A DNA stretch of 20,689 bases, taken from positions 1 to 20,689 of the forward strand of contig JADLHV010000234.1 in NCBI GenBank assembly GCA_020848595.1, in the 5' to 3' direction. Shown here one piece after another: positions 1-6,844 of this stretch. Each line of letters begins with the position of its first letter. Position 1 is the stretch's first letter. A program made the translations under genes and the position numbers. The notes below the pieces were generated by a model. It was given only the letters and a program-made list of their open reading frames with translations, was not told where the DNA came from and did no database searches. The stretch is from Bacteroidia bacterium. Its GTDB lineage: Bacteria; Bacteroidota; Bacteroidia; NS11-12g; UBA955.

Positions 1-1824
1 ACAATTCTTGAAGATTTGTATTTGCCTTATAAGCAAAGAAAGAAAACAAGGGCGGATTTAGCACGCGAAAAGGGATTAGAACCTTTAGCTAAAATAATTT
101 TAGGACAAAAAGATTCAAGAATTGAACAATTAGCAGAGAGGTATTTAAATAATGATGTAAAAAATATTGATGATGCCATTGATGGTGCTTCAGATATTGT
201 AGTTCAATGGATTTCTGATGATGCTGAAACAAGGAGTATTTTGCGCCAACGTTTTGAACAGTATGCTATTTTGACAACTAAATTATCTAAAGGGAAGGAA
301 AAAGAAGGTGAAAAATATCGCGATTATTTCAACTATTCTGAGAAAACTTCTAATATGCCTTCGCATCGAATTATGGCCGTTATGCGGGCTGTAGATGAAG
401 GTATTATAAAGATTTCTATAGAGCCTGACGAAGAACGGACTTTAGAAGTAATGGATAGAAAATGGATTAGAAGGGACAGTGCTTCTAAGCCTTTTATGTT
501 AGATATTGTTAAAGATGCCTATAAACGCTTGTTGCAACCTTCTTTAGAAAATGAACTTGCACAGAAATTATTCGAAAAAGCCGAACTCGAAGCTATCAAG
601 ATTTTCGCAGATAATTTACAGCAATTGTTGCTTTCTTCTCCTTTAGGTTCTAAACGTATCCTTGCTATCGATCCCGGAATTAGAACTGGATGTAAAACGG
701 TATGTTTAAACGAGAATGGCAATTTGTTGTATCATACTGTCTTGTTCTTTAATTCGAGTAATGATAAGCAACAATCGGAAGTGAAAATTTGTGATTTAAT
801 TGAAAAATATAAAATCGATGCAATTGCAATTGGCAATGGAACTGCAGGTAGAGATACCGCCGATTTTGTAAGGAAAATAGGGAAGGTTCCAGTATTTTTA
901 GTGAATGAAGATGGGGCATCGGTTTATTCTGTTTCTGAAATCGCACGAAAAGAATTTCCCGATTATGATGTTACTGTGAGAGGTGCTGTTAGTATAGGTC
1001 GAAGATTAATGGATCCTTTAGCAGAATTAGTGAAAATTGATGCTAAAAGTATTGGAGTAGGGCAATATCAGCACGATGTAAATCAAAACTTATTGAAGAA
1101 ATCCTTGCAAGAAACTGTAGAAGCTTGCGTAAATAAAGTGGGAGTCAATCTTAACACTGCAGGTGTTGAATTATTAAGTCATGTATCTGGACTTGGTCCA
1201 GCACTAGCTTCAAATATTGTGGCTTATCGAGATAAAAATGGAGAATTTAAATCAAGAGATGAACTAAAAAAAGTTCCAAGATTAGGCGAGAAAGCTTTTG
1301 AACAAAGTGCAGGGTTTTTAAAAGTGCCAAATTCAAAGAATATATTGGATAAAAGTGCTGTTCACCCAGAACAATATACAAATGTGAAAAAGATGATGGA
1401 ATTGGCTGGATTAAAAGTAGAAGAGGTGATTGGTAACAAGGGTGCAATTGAAAAATTAGCAAATTTAGAGAACGTTAAACAACAAATTGGAGCGTATACT
1501 TTTAATGATATTTTGAAAGAACTAGATAAGCCAGGATTAGATCCAAGAGATATATTAAATGAAGAATCATTTGATGAACATATACGAAGTATGGAAGATT
1601 TGAAACCAGGAATGCATGTAAAAGGAATTGTTATCAATCTTACAAATTTTGGGGCATTCATTGATTTAGGAATTAAAGAAAATGGTTTGTTGCATATTTC
1701 TGAAATGGCAAATACGTTTATAAAAAGTCCAAGTGAGATTTTAAAATTGAATCAGAAATTGGACTTAAAAATTAAAGAGATAGATTACGATAGAAAACGT
1801 ATTTCGCTTACTCTCAAGGGTTAA
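1..1824 (+). CDS. tex: Tex-like RNA-binding transcription accessory protein (5' truncated)
   Basis: The reading frame is open from base 1 and the family continues upstream, so the N-terminus lies outside the window; the in-frame TTG at 16 is internal. About 607 codons are present, and Tex proteins are usually about 710-790 residues. Visible domains in order are: the helical Tex core opening with EDLYLPYKQRKKTRA; a YqgF/RNase H-like domain starting at LAIDPGIRTGCK near 660-695; a helix-hairpin-helix region (LSHVSGLGPALASNIVAYR, then PRLGEKAFEQSAGFL) at about 1140-1330; and a C-terminal S1 RNA-binding domain (VINLTNFGAFIDLG, GLLHISEMA) at about 1600-1815. Tex is a cytoplasmic nucleic-acid-binding protein related to eukaryotic Spt6 and thought to act with RNA polymerase. 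The coding region is intact to its TAA stop. Identification is firm; the cellular role in this phylum is inferred. Confidence 0.96.
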   Translation, partial: TILEDLYLPYKQRKKTRADLAREKGLEPLAKIILGQKDSRIEQLAERYLNNDVKNIDDAIDGASDIVVQWISDDAETRSILRQRFEQYAILTTKLSKGKEKEGEKYRDYFNYSEKTSNMPSHRIMAVMRAVDEGIIKISIEPDEERTLEVMDRKWIRRDSASKPFMLDIVKDAYKRLLQPSLENELAQKLFEKAELEAIKIFADNLQQLLLSSPLGSKRILAIDPGIRTGCKTVCLNENGNLLYHTVLFFNSSNDKQQSEVKICDLIEKYKIDAIAIGNGTAGRDTADFVRKIGKVPVFLVNEDGASVYSVSEIARKEFPDYDVTVRGAVSIGRRLMDPLAELVKIDAKSIGVGQYQHDVNQNLLKKSLQETVEACVNKVGVNLNTAGVELLSHVSGLGPALASNIVAYRDKNGEFKSRDELKKVPRLGEKAFEQSAGFLKVPNSKNILDKSAVHPEQYTNVKKMMELAGLKVEEVIGNKGAIEKLANLENVKQQIGAYTFNDILKELDKPGLDPRDILNEESFDEHIRSMEDLKPGMHVKGIVINLTNFGAFIDLGIKENGLLHISEMANTFIKSPSEILKLNQKLDLKIKEIDYDRKRISLTLKG

Positions 1825-1830
1825 TGTTTT

Positions 1831-1860
1831 TTTTAAAAGCCTTGATGCAACTTTTTAAGC
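1831..1860 (+). terminator. weak inverted repeat after tex, possible terminator
   Basis: Just after the tex stop, TTAAAAG (1833-1839) and CTTTTTAA (1851-1858) form an A/T-rich inverted repeat with one extra T in the right arm and an 11-nt loop. There is no clean T-run after it, so termination here is only a possibility. Confidence 0.25.
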
Positions 1861-1881
1861 AAACTCATGTTCTTATAGTAT

Positions 1882-3348
1882 ATGGGTTTGTTAAGAAAAC
1901 TTTTGGCATTAACAATTTTGTTGGTTTTTAGCCAAGTTAGTCTTGTTGCTCAATATCATACACAGTTAGGTTTAGGAAATTATGGTTCAGTCCATTCATT
2001 TTATTTGAACCCTTCTTTGAATGCCTATTCTGCTTATAATTGGCAGATTAATCTTGCTGGATTATGGGCAAATGCAAATAATAATTACTTAACTCTAAAA
2101 TTACCTTACTCCATTTATAAAGTTCCTAATAAAATACCAGTAGCTTATCAAACAGAATCTGGAAATCCGAGTTTTGATAAAGCTGGGCTGCGTGAAAAAT
2201 TAAATGGTAACGTAAAATACATCTCTGTTTCTTCAGATGTTTATGGTCCTGCATTTACTTTTAAATCTAAAACCTGGCATTTTGGTATGTTTACTCAAGT
2301 TTCTGGAAATGTTCGAGTCAATAGAGTTTCGGAAGCATTAGCCCATGCCGCATTTCAAGAGTTTGATTCTACAAAAGGGGCATTCAGTTTATTCGGAGCA
2401 AATTCTAATATTCGACCTTTTAATGCCAATGGAAATGCAAGAGCTGTATTAGGTTTTAATGTCTCTAAAGATATTAAACTCGATTGGAAAAGACATCTTT
2501 TAATAGGGGCAAGTATTAAGAAAGTTTGGGGTTTTCAAGGTTTTCATTTAAGTACCGATGGTTTAGATTATAGACAAATTAATTCCGACAGTATTGTTGT
2601 TTTACCAACAGAAATAGCATTAATCGATTATGGAAATAAATTAGGTCATGGTTGGGGCGTGGATTTAGGTGCCACCTATGTTTTTCATAAAAAGGAATTT
2701 AAACAGCATGGTGATTATTCTAAATTTCATACTAGATATTTTGCTAAAGTGGGTGTTGCATTGATGGATATAGGAAGTGTAAATTATACTGATGCAACAT
2801 TTCGTTCATTGAAAATTGTACAAGAGACTGGCGTTAAATTAAATTCAAATTACAGCGGTAATTCAAATTATTTAGGCGTATTGGATTCGTTTATGAATGA
2901 GTTTGGAAATTTATCTACAACAACTGGTAATTATCGCGTAGGTTTACCAACTCGATTGGTTTTAACTGGAGATGTTCAAATTAGAAAAAATGCGTTTGTT
3001 AGTGGTACAATAAGTCAAAGCTTACGAGATAGAGATAGTCGACATGCTCGGTATCAAAGCTTTCTAATGGTTTCGCCAAGATTAGAATATCGTTTTTTTG
3101 AAGTCTCATTACCAATATTACTTGAGTATGATTATCGTGCATTAAGAATGGGGACCTCTTTTAGATTTGGTCCATTGTATGCAGGAACTAATAGTTTATT
3201 GAGTTTTATAAATACCCGTTCAGTTAAAGATGCAGATATTTTTATTGGAATAGCATTTGGAAATTTAACGGAGTTTAGTTTTAAGAAACAAGCCAAGAAA
3301 AAATTACAAAAAAGTAAAAGAAATAAAACTAAGTGTTTCAATTTCTAA
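1882..3348 (+). CDS. DUF5723-like outer-membrane protein
   Basis: This encodes a 488-residue exported protein. Residues 1 to about 23 form a signal peptide (LLALTILLVFSQVSLVAQ). The mature part begins with the pattern typical of Bacteroidota DUF5723-type proteins: a YLNPSLNAYSAYNWQINLAG segment followed by NNNYLTLKLPYS. The rest consists of alternating amphipathic strands rich in aromatic residues and glycine (FTFKSKTWHFGMFTQVSGN, RLEYRFFEVSLPILLEY, SFRFGPLYAGTN), consistent with an outer-membrane beta-barrel of the PorP/PorV-like general type. The C-terminal tail is strongly basic (KKQAKKKLQKSKRNK). The ATG at 1882 places the signal peptide at the N-terminus. It stands alone, 57 nt after tex and 70 nt before the next gene. 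No enzymatic motif is visible; DUF5723 membership is from memory of the family pattern. Confidence 0.72.
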   Translation: MGLLRKLLALTILLVFSQVSLVAQYHTQLGLGNYGSVHSFYLNPSLNAYSAYNWQINLAGLWANANNNYLTLKLPYSIYKVPNKIPVAYQTESGNPSFDKAGLREKLNGNVKYISVSSDVYGPAFTFKSKTWHFGMFTQVSGNVRVNRVSEALAHAAFQEFDSTKGAFSLFGANSNIRPFNANGNARAVLGFNVSKDIKLDWKRHLLIGASIKKVWGFQGFHLSTDGLDYRQINSDSIVVLPTEIALIDYGNKLGHGWGVDLGATYVFHKKEFKQHGDYSKFHTRYFAKVGVALMDIGSVNYTDATFRSLKIVQETGVKLNSNYSGNSNYLGVLDSFMNEFGNLSTTTGNYRVGLPTRLVLTGDVQIRKNAFVSGTISQSLRDRDSRHARYQSFLMVSPRLEYRFFEVSLPILLEYDYRALRMGTSFRFGPLYAGTNSLLSFINTRSVKDADIFIGIAFGNLTEFSFKKQAKKKLQKSKRNKTKCFNF

Positions 3349-3377
3349 GGACGTATTTATTGGCAGATTAAGCTCGC

Positions 3378-3409
3378 TTTTGATAAATTGATGAAATTCA
3401 GTATATTTG
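3378..3409 (+). promoter_or_regulatory. Bacteroidota-type promoter for the CBS-domain gene
   Basis: TTTTG at 3378-3382 (-33 type) is followed, after a 19-nt spacer, by TATATTTG at 3402-3409, an exact TAnnTTTG -7 box. The start codon at 3419 is only 9 nt further, so the transcript should have almost no leader. Confidence 0.75.
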
Positions 3410-3418
3410 TAGAAATAA

Positions 3419-4081
3419 ATGATAACGGATCAATATCTAACAAATGATCTGGAGCCCTTAGCCTTAGATCAAACAGTGGCTGATGCCATTCAACAAATGA
3501 ATAGATTTCATATCGATATTTTACCTATCGTTAATCGTCATCACCTTGTTAATTATGCCTCATTTGAAACTATTGGACATTTAAATCCATCACTTCAACT
3601 CAGCGATTTAGAACCTTATGCTCCTATATTGCCTTTTGTAAATAGAGGTCAACATATTTTACATGCTTTAACCCATTTAAAGTCCCTTAATGTGTCACTA
3701 ATGGCGGTTGTCGACGAAGACGGTGAGTATATGGGGATACTTAAAACTAAGGATGTTGTCAAAGCATTAAGTGGAAGTTTAAGTATACGGTCTGGTGGAA
3801 GTATCATTGTATTAAGAATGAAACCCGGCGACTATTCAATGACCGACCTTTCGAGAGTAATTGAATACAGTGATGCAAAAATACTAGGATTATTTCTTTT
3901 TGATATAGAAGGTTCGGATGAATTAGAAGTGCATATTAAACTTAATACTACTGCTCTAAAGCACGTTCTTGCTACTTTAGAACGTTATGATTATAAAGTT
4001 GTTCAATATTTTAATCGCGAAGACCAGGCTGATGACCTTGACGAACGGTACGAAAATTTAATGAATTATATCGACATCTGA
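3419..4081 (+). CDS. CBS-domain protein with ACT-like C-terminal half
   Basis: This is a 220-residue soluble protein without a signal peptide. Residues 1-115 hold a CBS pair: the first runs through ADAIQQMNRFHIDILPIV, the second through NVSLMAVVDEDGEYMGILKTKDVVKAL, ending in the usual GILKTKDV pattern. CBS pairs bind adenine nucleotides and act as energy or ligand sensors. Residues 125-200 (IIVLRMKPGDYSMTDLSRVI, then DELEVHIKLNTTALKHVLAT) resemble the ACT-like half found in AcuB-type and flavobacterial CBS proteins. Its stop lies 4 nt before the following Omp85 gene, so the two are almost certainly cotranscribed. In many Flavobacteriia a CBS gene of this type stands upstream of NAD kinase, undecaprenyl diphosphate synthase and bamA; here the Omp85 gene follows directly. 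The ligand is unknown. Confidence 0.85.
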   Translation: MITDQYLTNDLEPLALDQTVADAIQQMNRFHIDILPIVNRHHLVNYASFETIGHLNPSLQLSDLEPYAPILPFVNRGQHILHALTHLKSLNVSLMAVVDEDGEYMGILKTKDVVKALSGSLSIRSGGSIIVLRMKPGDYSMTDLSRVIEYSDAKILGLFLFDIEGSDELEVHIKLNTTALKHVLATLERYDYKVVQYFNREDQADDLDERYENLMNYIDI

Positions 4082-4085
4082 ACTG

Positions 4086-5471
4086 ATGTTTTTTAAATCA
4101 GTTTTGTTTTTCGTTTTCTTGGGTTTTGTTTTGACCATTAACAGTCAAAATTTAGATAGTGCCTTCAAAGTTGAGCGTATTTCTATTGAAGGAAATAATA
4201 AAACTAAAGCAAGCATCATTTTAAGAGAGTTAACTTTTGGTGTTGGCGATACAATTCAAAATTGGAATTTTCATTCAGAACAAAGCCGCAAGCAGTTAAT
4301 TAATTTGTTCCTTTTTAATGAAATTCAAATTTCTCATTTAAAAGGGGAGGTGAAAATCATAGTAACAGAGAGATGGTATTTTTGGCCAATTCCAGTGCTC
4401 GAATATGCGGATAGGAATTTTAATCAATGGTGGCTAACAAAAGACCCTAAACGTTTGATTTATGGTGTCGATTTGTCGTGGTATAATCTTCGTGGAAGAA
4501 ACGAAACAATGGTGCTTGATTTAGTTTTAGGTTATACTAAAGCAGTTGGATTATCTTATAGAATGCCCTTTATAAACAAAAAGAAAACTTGGGGCGTTCA
4601 ATTGAAAGCTCAATTAAACACCAATAGAGAAGTTTGGTATGCAACTAAAGACGACAAGGTTTTGTTTTTTAAGGATAATGATGTGGAATTGATAACAAGA
4701 AAATTAGGGGAAGTTATAGTGACTCACAGAAAGAAATTCTTTAGTTATCATAATTTTTATACTGGTTTTCGTCAGATTGAGGTTAAGGATACAATTATCA
4801 CTAAGTCTGTTAATGAACGGTATTTGATGAATGGTCAAACGAATCAGAAGGAAGCTTATGTAGGTTATCAATATTTGTATGATCGTCGTGATTTTAAAGG
4901 ATTTCCTTTATCTGGGCACTTATTGAAAGTCAATCTAGAAGCGTCGAATTTCTTTTTTAAATTTAAAGATTTTCAAACATTAATGTTAAAGGCTGCTTAT
5001 TCGAGATATTTACCGTTAGGAGGTAGGTTTTTTGGTTCTATTCATGGCACTGCAAGATGGTATTCTAATTATACGCCTCAATATACGCATGCTCAAGCTT
5101 TGGGTTATGGTAAAGATTATATTAGAGGTTATGAACTCAATGTCATTGATGGGAATCATTTTTTATTGGGTAAATCTGAATTGAAATATCGATTCCATAA
5201 TAAGAAGTATAGTTTTATGAAGAAAATGAAGAACTATGAAGAAGTACCCGTTGCTATGTATTTTTCAACTTATTTTGATGCTGGGTTTGTTTTAAATGAA
5301 AGTCAAAAAGATGGATTGTTGATGGCTAATTCGTTGCCTAACACATGGCAATATGGAGGAGGTATAGTCTATAACCTAGTGCTTTATTATGACTATTGTT
5401 TCCGACTTGAATATTCTATGGATATATATTTAAATAAAAGGTTCTATATCAGCTTCGTAGCTTCCATGTAA
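4086..5471 (+). CDS. BamA/TamA-family (Omp85) outer-membrane protein with one POTRA
   Basis: This is a 461-residue protein with a signal peptide (residues 1 to about 20, ending LTINSQ). One POTRA-like domain is visible at about 27-95 (FKVERISIEGNNKTKASIIL, then VKIIVTERW). It is followed by the linker WPIPVLEYADRNFNQWW and a C-terminal beta-barrel with the Omp85 signature YIRGYE near residues 344-349. Essential BamA has five POTRAs and about 800 or more residues, so this is a short paralogue rather than the main BamA. It could insert or translocate a limited set of envelope substrates; the cargo cannot be told from sequence. It starts 4 nt after the CBS gene and has no promoter of its own visible. 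No clear terminator follows. Confidence 0.85.
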   Translation: MFFKSVLFFVFLGFVLTINSQNLDSAFKVERISIEGNNKTKASIILRELTFGVGDTIQNWNFHSEQSRKQLINLFLFNEIQISHLKGEVKIIVTERWYFWPIPVLEYADRNFNQWWLTKDPKRLIYGVDLSWYNLRGRNETMVLDLVLGYTKAVGLSYRMPFINKKKTWGVQLKAQLNTNREVWYATKDDKVLFFKDNDVELITRKLGEVIVTHRKKFFSYHNFYTGFRQIEVKDTIITKSVNERYLMNGQTNQKEAYVGYQYLYDRRDFKGFPLSGHLLKVNLEASNFFFKFKDFQTLMLKAAYSRYLPLGGRFFGSIHGTARWYSNYTPQYTHAQALGYGKDYIRGYELNVIDGNHFLLGKSELKYRFHNKKYSFMKKMKNYEEVPVAMYFSTYFDAGFVLNESQKDGLLMANSLPNTWQYGGGIVYNLVLYYDYCFRLEYSMDIYLNKRFYISFVASM

Positions 5472-5492
5472 AGGCAATAATTTATTTTTAAA

Positions 5493-5524
5493 TTTGCTAA
5501 TTTGGAATAAAATTTGTATATTTG
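5493..5524 (+). promoter_or_regulatory. promoter overlapping a TTG codon before the Cys-rich gene
   Basis: TTTG at 5493-5496 and TATATTTG at 5517-5524 are separated by 20 nt and match the -33/-7 pattern. The last TTG of the -7 box is also an in-frame TTG (5522) of the following reading frame. That TTG would lie upstream of transcription start, so translation should begin at 5528 or 5531. Confidence 0.65.
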
Positions 5525-5527
5525 TTC

Positions 5528-5932
5528 TTGTTGAGATTCAAAGCAATCATATTGATTTTTATATTTGTATTTAGCGGAAACGGTCTAAGTATCGATATTT
5601 CTAAATGTTGCGATGAATTATCTGGCATAGCTTTAGGTTTTAATTATTCTGAGCCACATTCCAATAATAAGGCTTGTTGTCCTGCTTTTAAAAATATAGA
5701 CCCTAAAAAATCTTGTTGCGAAAATGTTGTATTTAATACAGTCATAAATCAAGTTCCAGGGCTAGCTAAAAAATATACATCTCTAAAAAATATTTTTCAA
5801 TTTACAGCACCTATAAAGCTGTTTTCTACAAAGATCGTCGACGATAATAGTAATTATTTTTCTGATAATTACGCGTTTGATGGCAATTACCCCATACCGA
5901 TTCTATTAAAGAAGCGCGTCTTGACCATTTGA
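5528..5932 (+). CDS. small exported Cys-rich protein, diverged HYC_CC_PP-like
   Basis: This is an exported protein of about 134 residues. The frame has no ATG near its beginning; TTG codons occur at 5522, 5528 and 5531. The first lies inside the -7 box, so 5528 is chosen and 5531 is equally possible. The N-terminus (LRFKAIILIFIFVFSGNGLS) is a signal peptide. Three CC pairs follow (SKCCDEL, KACCPAF, KSCCENV), and the C-terminus is YPIPILLKKRVLTI. The layout of signal peptide, spaced cysteine pairs and a proline-containing hydrophobic tail resembles the Bacteroidota HYC_CC_PP family. The HYC motif itself is absent and the PP is replaced by PIP, so this is at best a diverged member. Family members often sit beside heavy-metal efflux genes; here the neighbour is a metallothionein-like gene. 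Function is unproven. Confidence 0.6.
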   Translation: MLRFKAIILIFIFVFSGNGLSIDISKCCDELSGIALGFNYSEPHSNNKACCPAFKNIDPKKSCCENVVFNTVINQVPGLAKKYTSLKNIFQFTAPIKLFSTKIVDDNSNYFSDNYAFDGNYPIPILLKKRVLTI

Positions 5933-6138
5933 TACCCACTGGCTTTGTGCTAATGAGTTTTAGACTCTTTTTAGTACACGCAGTTTGATCTTTAGGCTTT
6001 CTAACCCCTGTGTCGCCAAAATGGTTACAATGCGCTTATTTTTCGATGCGCTTAAATCGAAGAAAAAACTGACTAATTGGTTTATTCAATTTTTGAATGA
6101 ATTGATTTTAGTCCAAAAAATTTTTAATAATAAATATC
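5933..6138 (+). promoter_or_regulatory. structured gap between the two Cys-rich genes
   Basis: No gene is supported here. Three signals stand out. An 8-bp inverted repeat, TGTGCTAA-type 5946-5953 against 5971-5978 with one G-T pair, encloses a 4-bp GAGT/ACTC stem (5955-5958/5964-5967); the inner stem runs into five T, so it could be a weak terminator. ATGCGCTTA occurs twice, at 6030-6038 and 6046-6054, as direct repeats 16 nt apart. TTCGAT/ATCGAA (6042-6047/6056-6061) forms a further inverted repeat. No TAnnTTTG box is seen before the gene at 6139. The stretch could be a terminator plus an operator, or a long leader for the downstream gene. Confidence 0.4.
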
Positions 6139-6351
6139 ATGAAAAAGAAAATATTAATGCTAACTGCAATAGTTGCAATAGCTGGTACAGGTGTATTATA
6201 CGCCCTTAACTCAAATTCAAATAAAGATGCTTGTTCTGGAGCATGTTGTAGTAAACAAGAATGTTGCACCGAAGGCTCTTGTACTGATTGCTCATGTGGC
6301 ACAGAATGTACTGGAGATAATTGCGAGTGCGGTTGCTCTTGCTGCGAATAG
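6139..6351 (+). CDS. exported metallothionein-like Cys-rich protein
   Basis: This is a 70-residue protein. Residues 1 to about 24 (KKKILMLTAIVAIAGTGVLY) form a basic-then-hydrophobic signal peptide or N-terminal anchor. The remaining 41 residues, from D30, contain 14 cysteines in CC, CxC and CxxC spacing (ACC, ECC, CTDCSC, CECGCSCC), with many S, T, G, E and D and no aromatic residue. Such density and spacing are typical of metallothioneins and other thiolate metal-cluster proteins, but it is not a recognisable BmtA/SmtA, which are cytosolic and carry His and aromatic residues. The frame is supported by a proper ATG, the signal sequence and an intrinsic terminator 25 nt after the TAG. It lies downstream of another exported CC-pair protein. 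Metal binding (Cu, Zn, Cd) or thiol buffering in the periplasm is inferred. Confidence 0.8.
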   Translation: MKKKILMLTAIVAIAGTGVLYALNSNSNKDACSGACCSKQECCTEGSCTDCSCGTECTGDNCECGCSCCE

Positions 6352-6376
6352 ATTTGTAGATTTATTTCAAATGTTT

Positions 6377-6408
6377 AAAAGGGGTGTCTATTTAGATGCC
6401 CCTTTTTT
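6377..6408 (+). terminator. intrinsic terminator of the Cys-rich gene
   Basis: GGGGTGTC (6381-6388) pairs with GATGCCCC (6395-6402), with two G-T pairs and a 6-nt loop. It is flanked by AAAA on the left and TTTTTT on the right. This is a standard rho-independent terminator on the plus strand. Confidence 0.9.
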
Positions 6409-6477
6409 ATTGGGGCTTAAATTCAACTCCGTTTAGACTTACAATTTCGAGTTTTTCGATTGCTTGTGGGAACAAGG

Positions 6478-6505
6478 CTAAAGGGAAAAAGTTTTTACCT
6501 TTTAG
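6478..6505 (-). terminator. imperfect palindrome at the 3' end of the small minus-strand gene
   Basis: On the plus strand AAAGG-g-AAAAA-g-TTTTT-a-CCTTT forms a near-palindrome ending 6 nt downstream of the stop of the minus-strand gene. Read on the minus strand it could act as a 3'-end hairpin, but no T-run follows, so terminator function is doubtful. Confidence 0.3.
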
Positions 6506-6511
6506 AATAAC

Positions 6512-6787
6512 TTAAATTTGGTCGGTTATTTTAAAATATCTTATTTTTTTTATAACAACGGTTTTCCCTGCGAACTCTTTTCCTAATCCTGTTTGATTTT
6601 CACCAGCACCTAAACTTAAATACATAAATGATCCGTCAGGATTTGTTCCATAGCCGAGTTGCAGTGTGTCACCGACTTTTACAACATAGCTTTTCCCAAA
6701 TACAACTATTGTTGCAGAATCTATAGACTTTGCGTCCGAATAATTGATGAAAAGAGAGAAAAATAAAAGTAAGAGAAATTGTTTCAT
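6512..6787 (-). CDS. small secreted protein of unknown function
   Basis: This is a 91-residue protein from the ATG at 6787. An in-frame TTG at 6796 lies inside the -7 promoter box and is not the start. Residues 1-19 are a signal peptide (KQFLLLLFFSLFINYSDA). The mature part is about 70 residues, predicted mainly beta, with VVKVGDTLQLGYGTNPDGSF and VVIKKIRYFKI, suggesting a small SH3-like or beta-barrel fold. No cysteine, catalytic motif or lipobox is present. I do not recognise the family. It follows rho on the same strand by 57 nt but has its own promoter box. Confidence 0.65.
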   Translation of the reverse strand: MKQFLLLLFFSLFINYSDAKSIDSATIVVFGKSYVVKVGDTLQLGYGTNPDGSFMYLSLGAGENQTGLGKEFAGKTVVIKKIRYFKITDQI

Positions 6788-6793
6788 AGAATA

Positions 6794-6801
6794 CAAATCT
6801 A
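6794..6801 (-). promoter_or_regulatory. -7 promoter box for the small secreted protein
   Basis: On the minus strand this reads TAGATTTG, an exact TAnnTTTG box, ending 6 nt before the ATG at 6787. No good -33 element is seen. The implied transcript would start at or within a few bases of the ATG. Confidence 0.55.
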
Positions 6802-6844
6802 TGAAGTTTCGATTTAAAAAATAAAATTGAGTTATGAAAAGGGG

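Noticed and set aside
1362..1661. A 99-codon minus-strand frame inside tex
   Set aside because: It is antisense to the conserved helix-hairpin-helix and S1 regions and has no own features.
5985..6209. A TTG-started reading frame of 74 codons on the plus strand between the Cys-rich genes
   Set aside because: It overlaps the metallothionein-like gene out of frame, has no signal or domain pattern, and its beginning lies in the structured intergenic region.
6191..6436. An 81-codon plus-strand frame overlapping the metallothionein-like gene
   Set aside because: It runs in another frame of that gene and through its terminator hairpin. The frame starting at 6139 has the signal peptide and regular Cys spacing.
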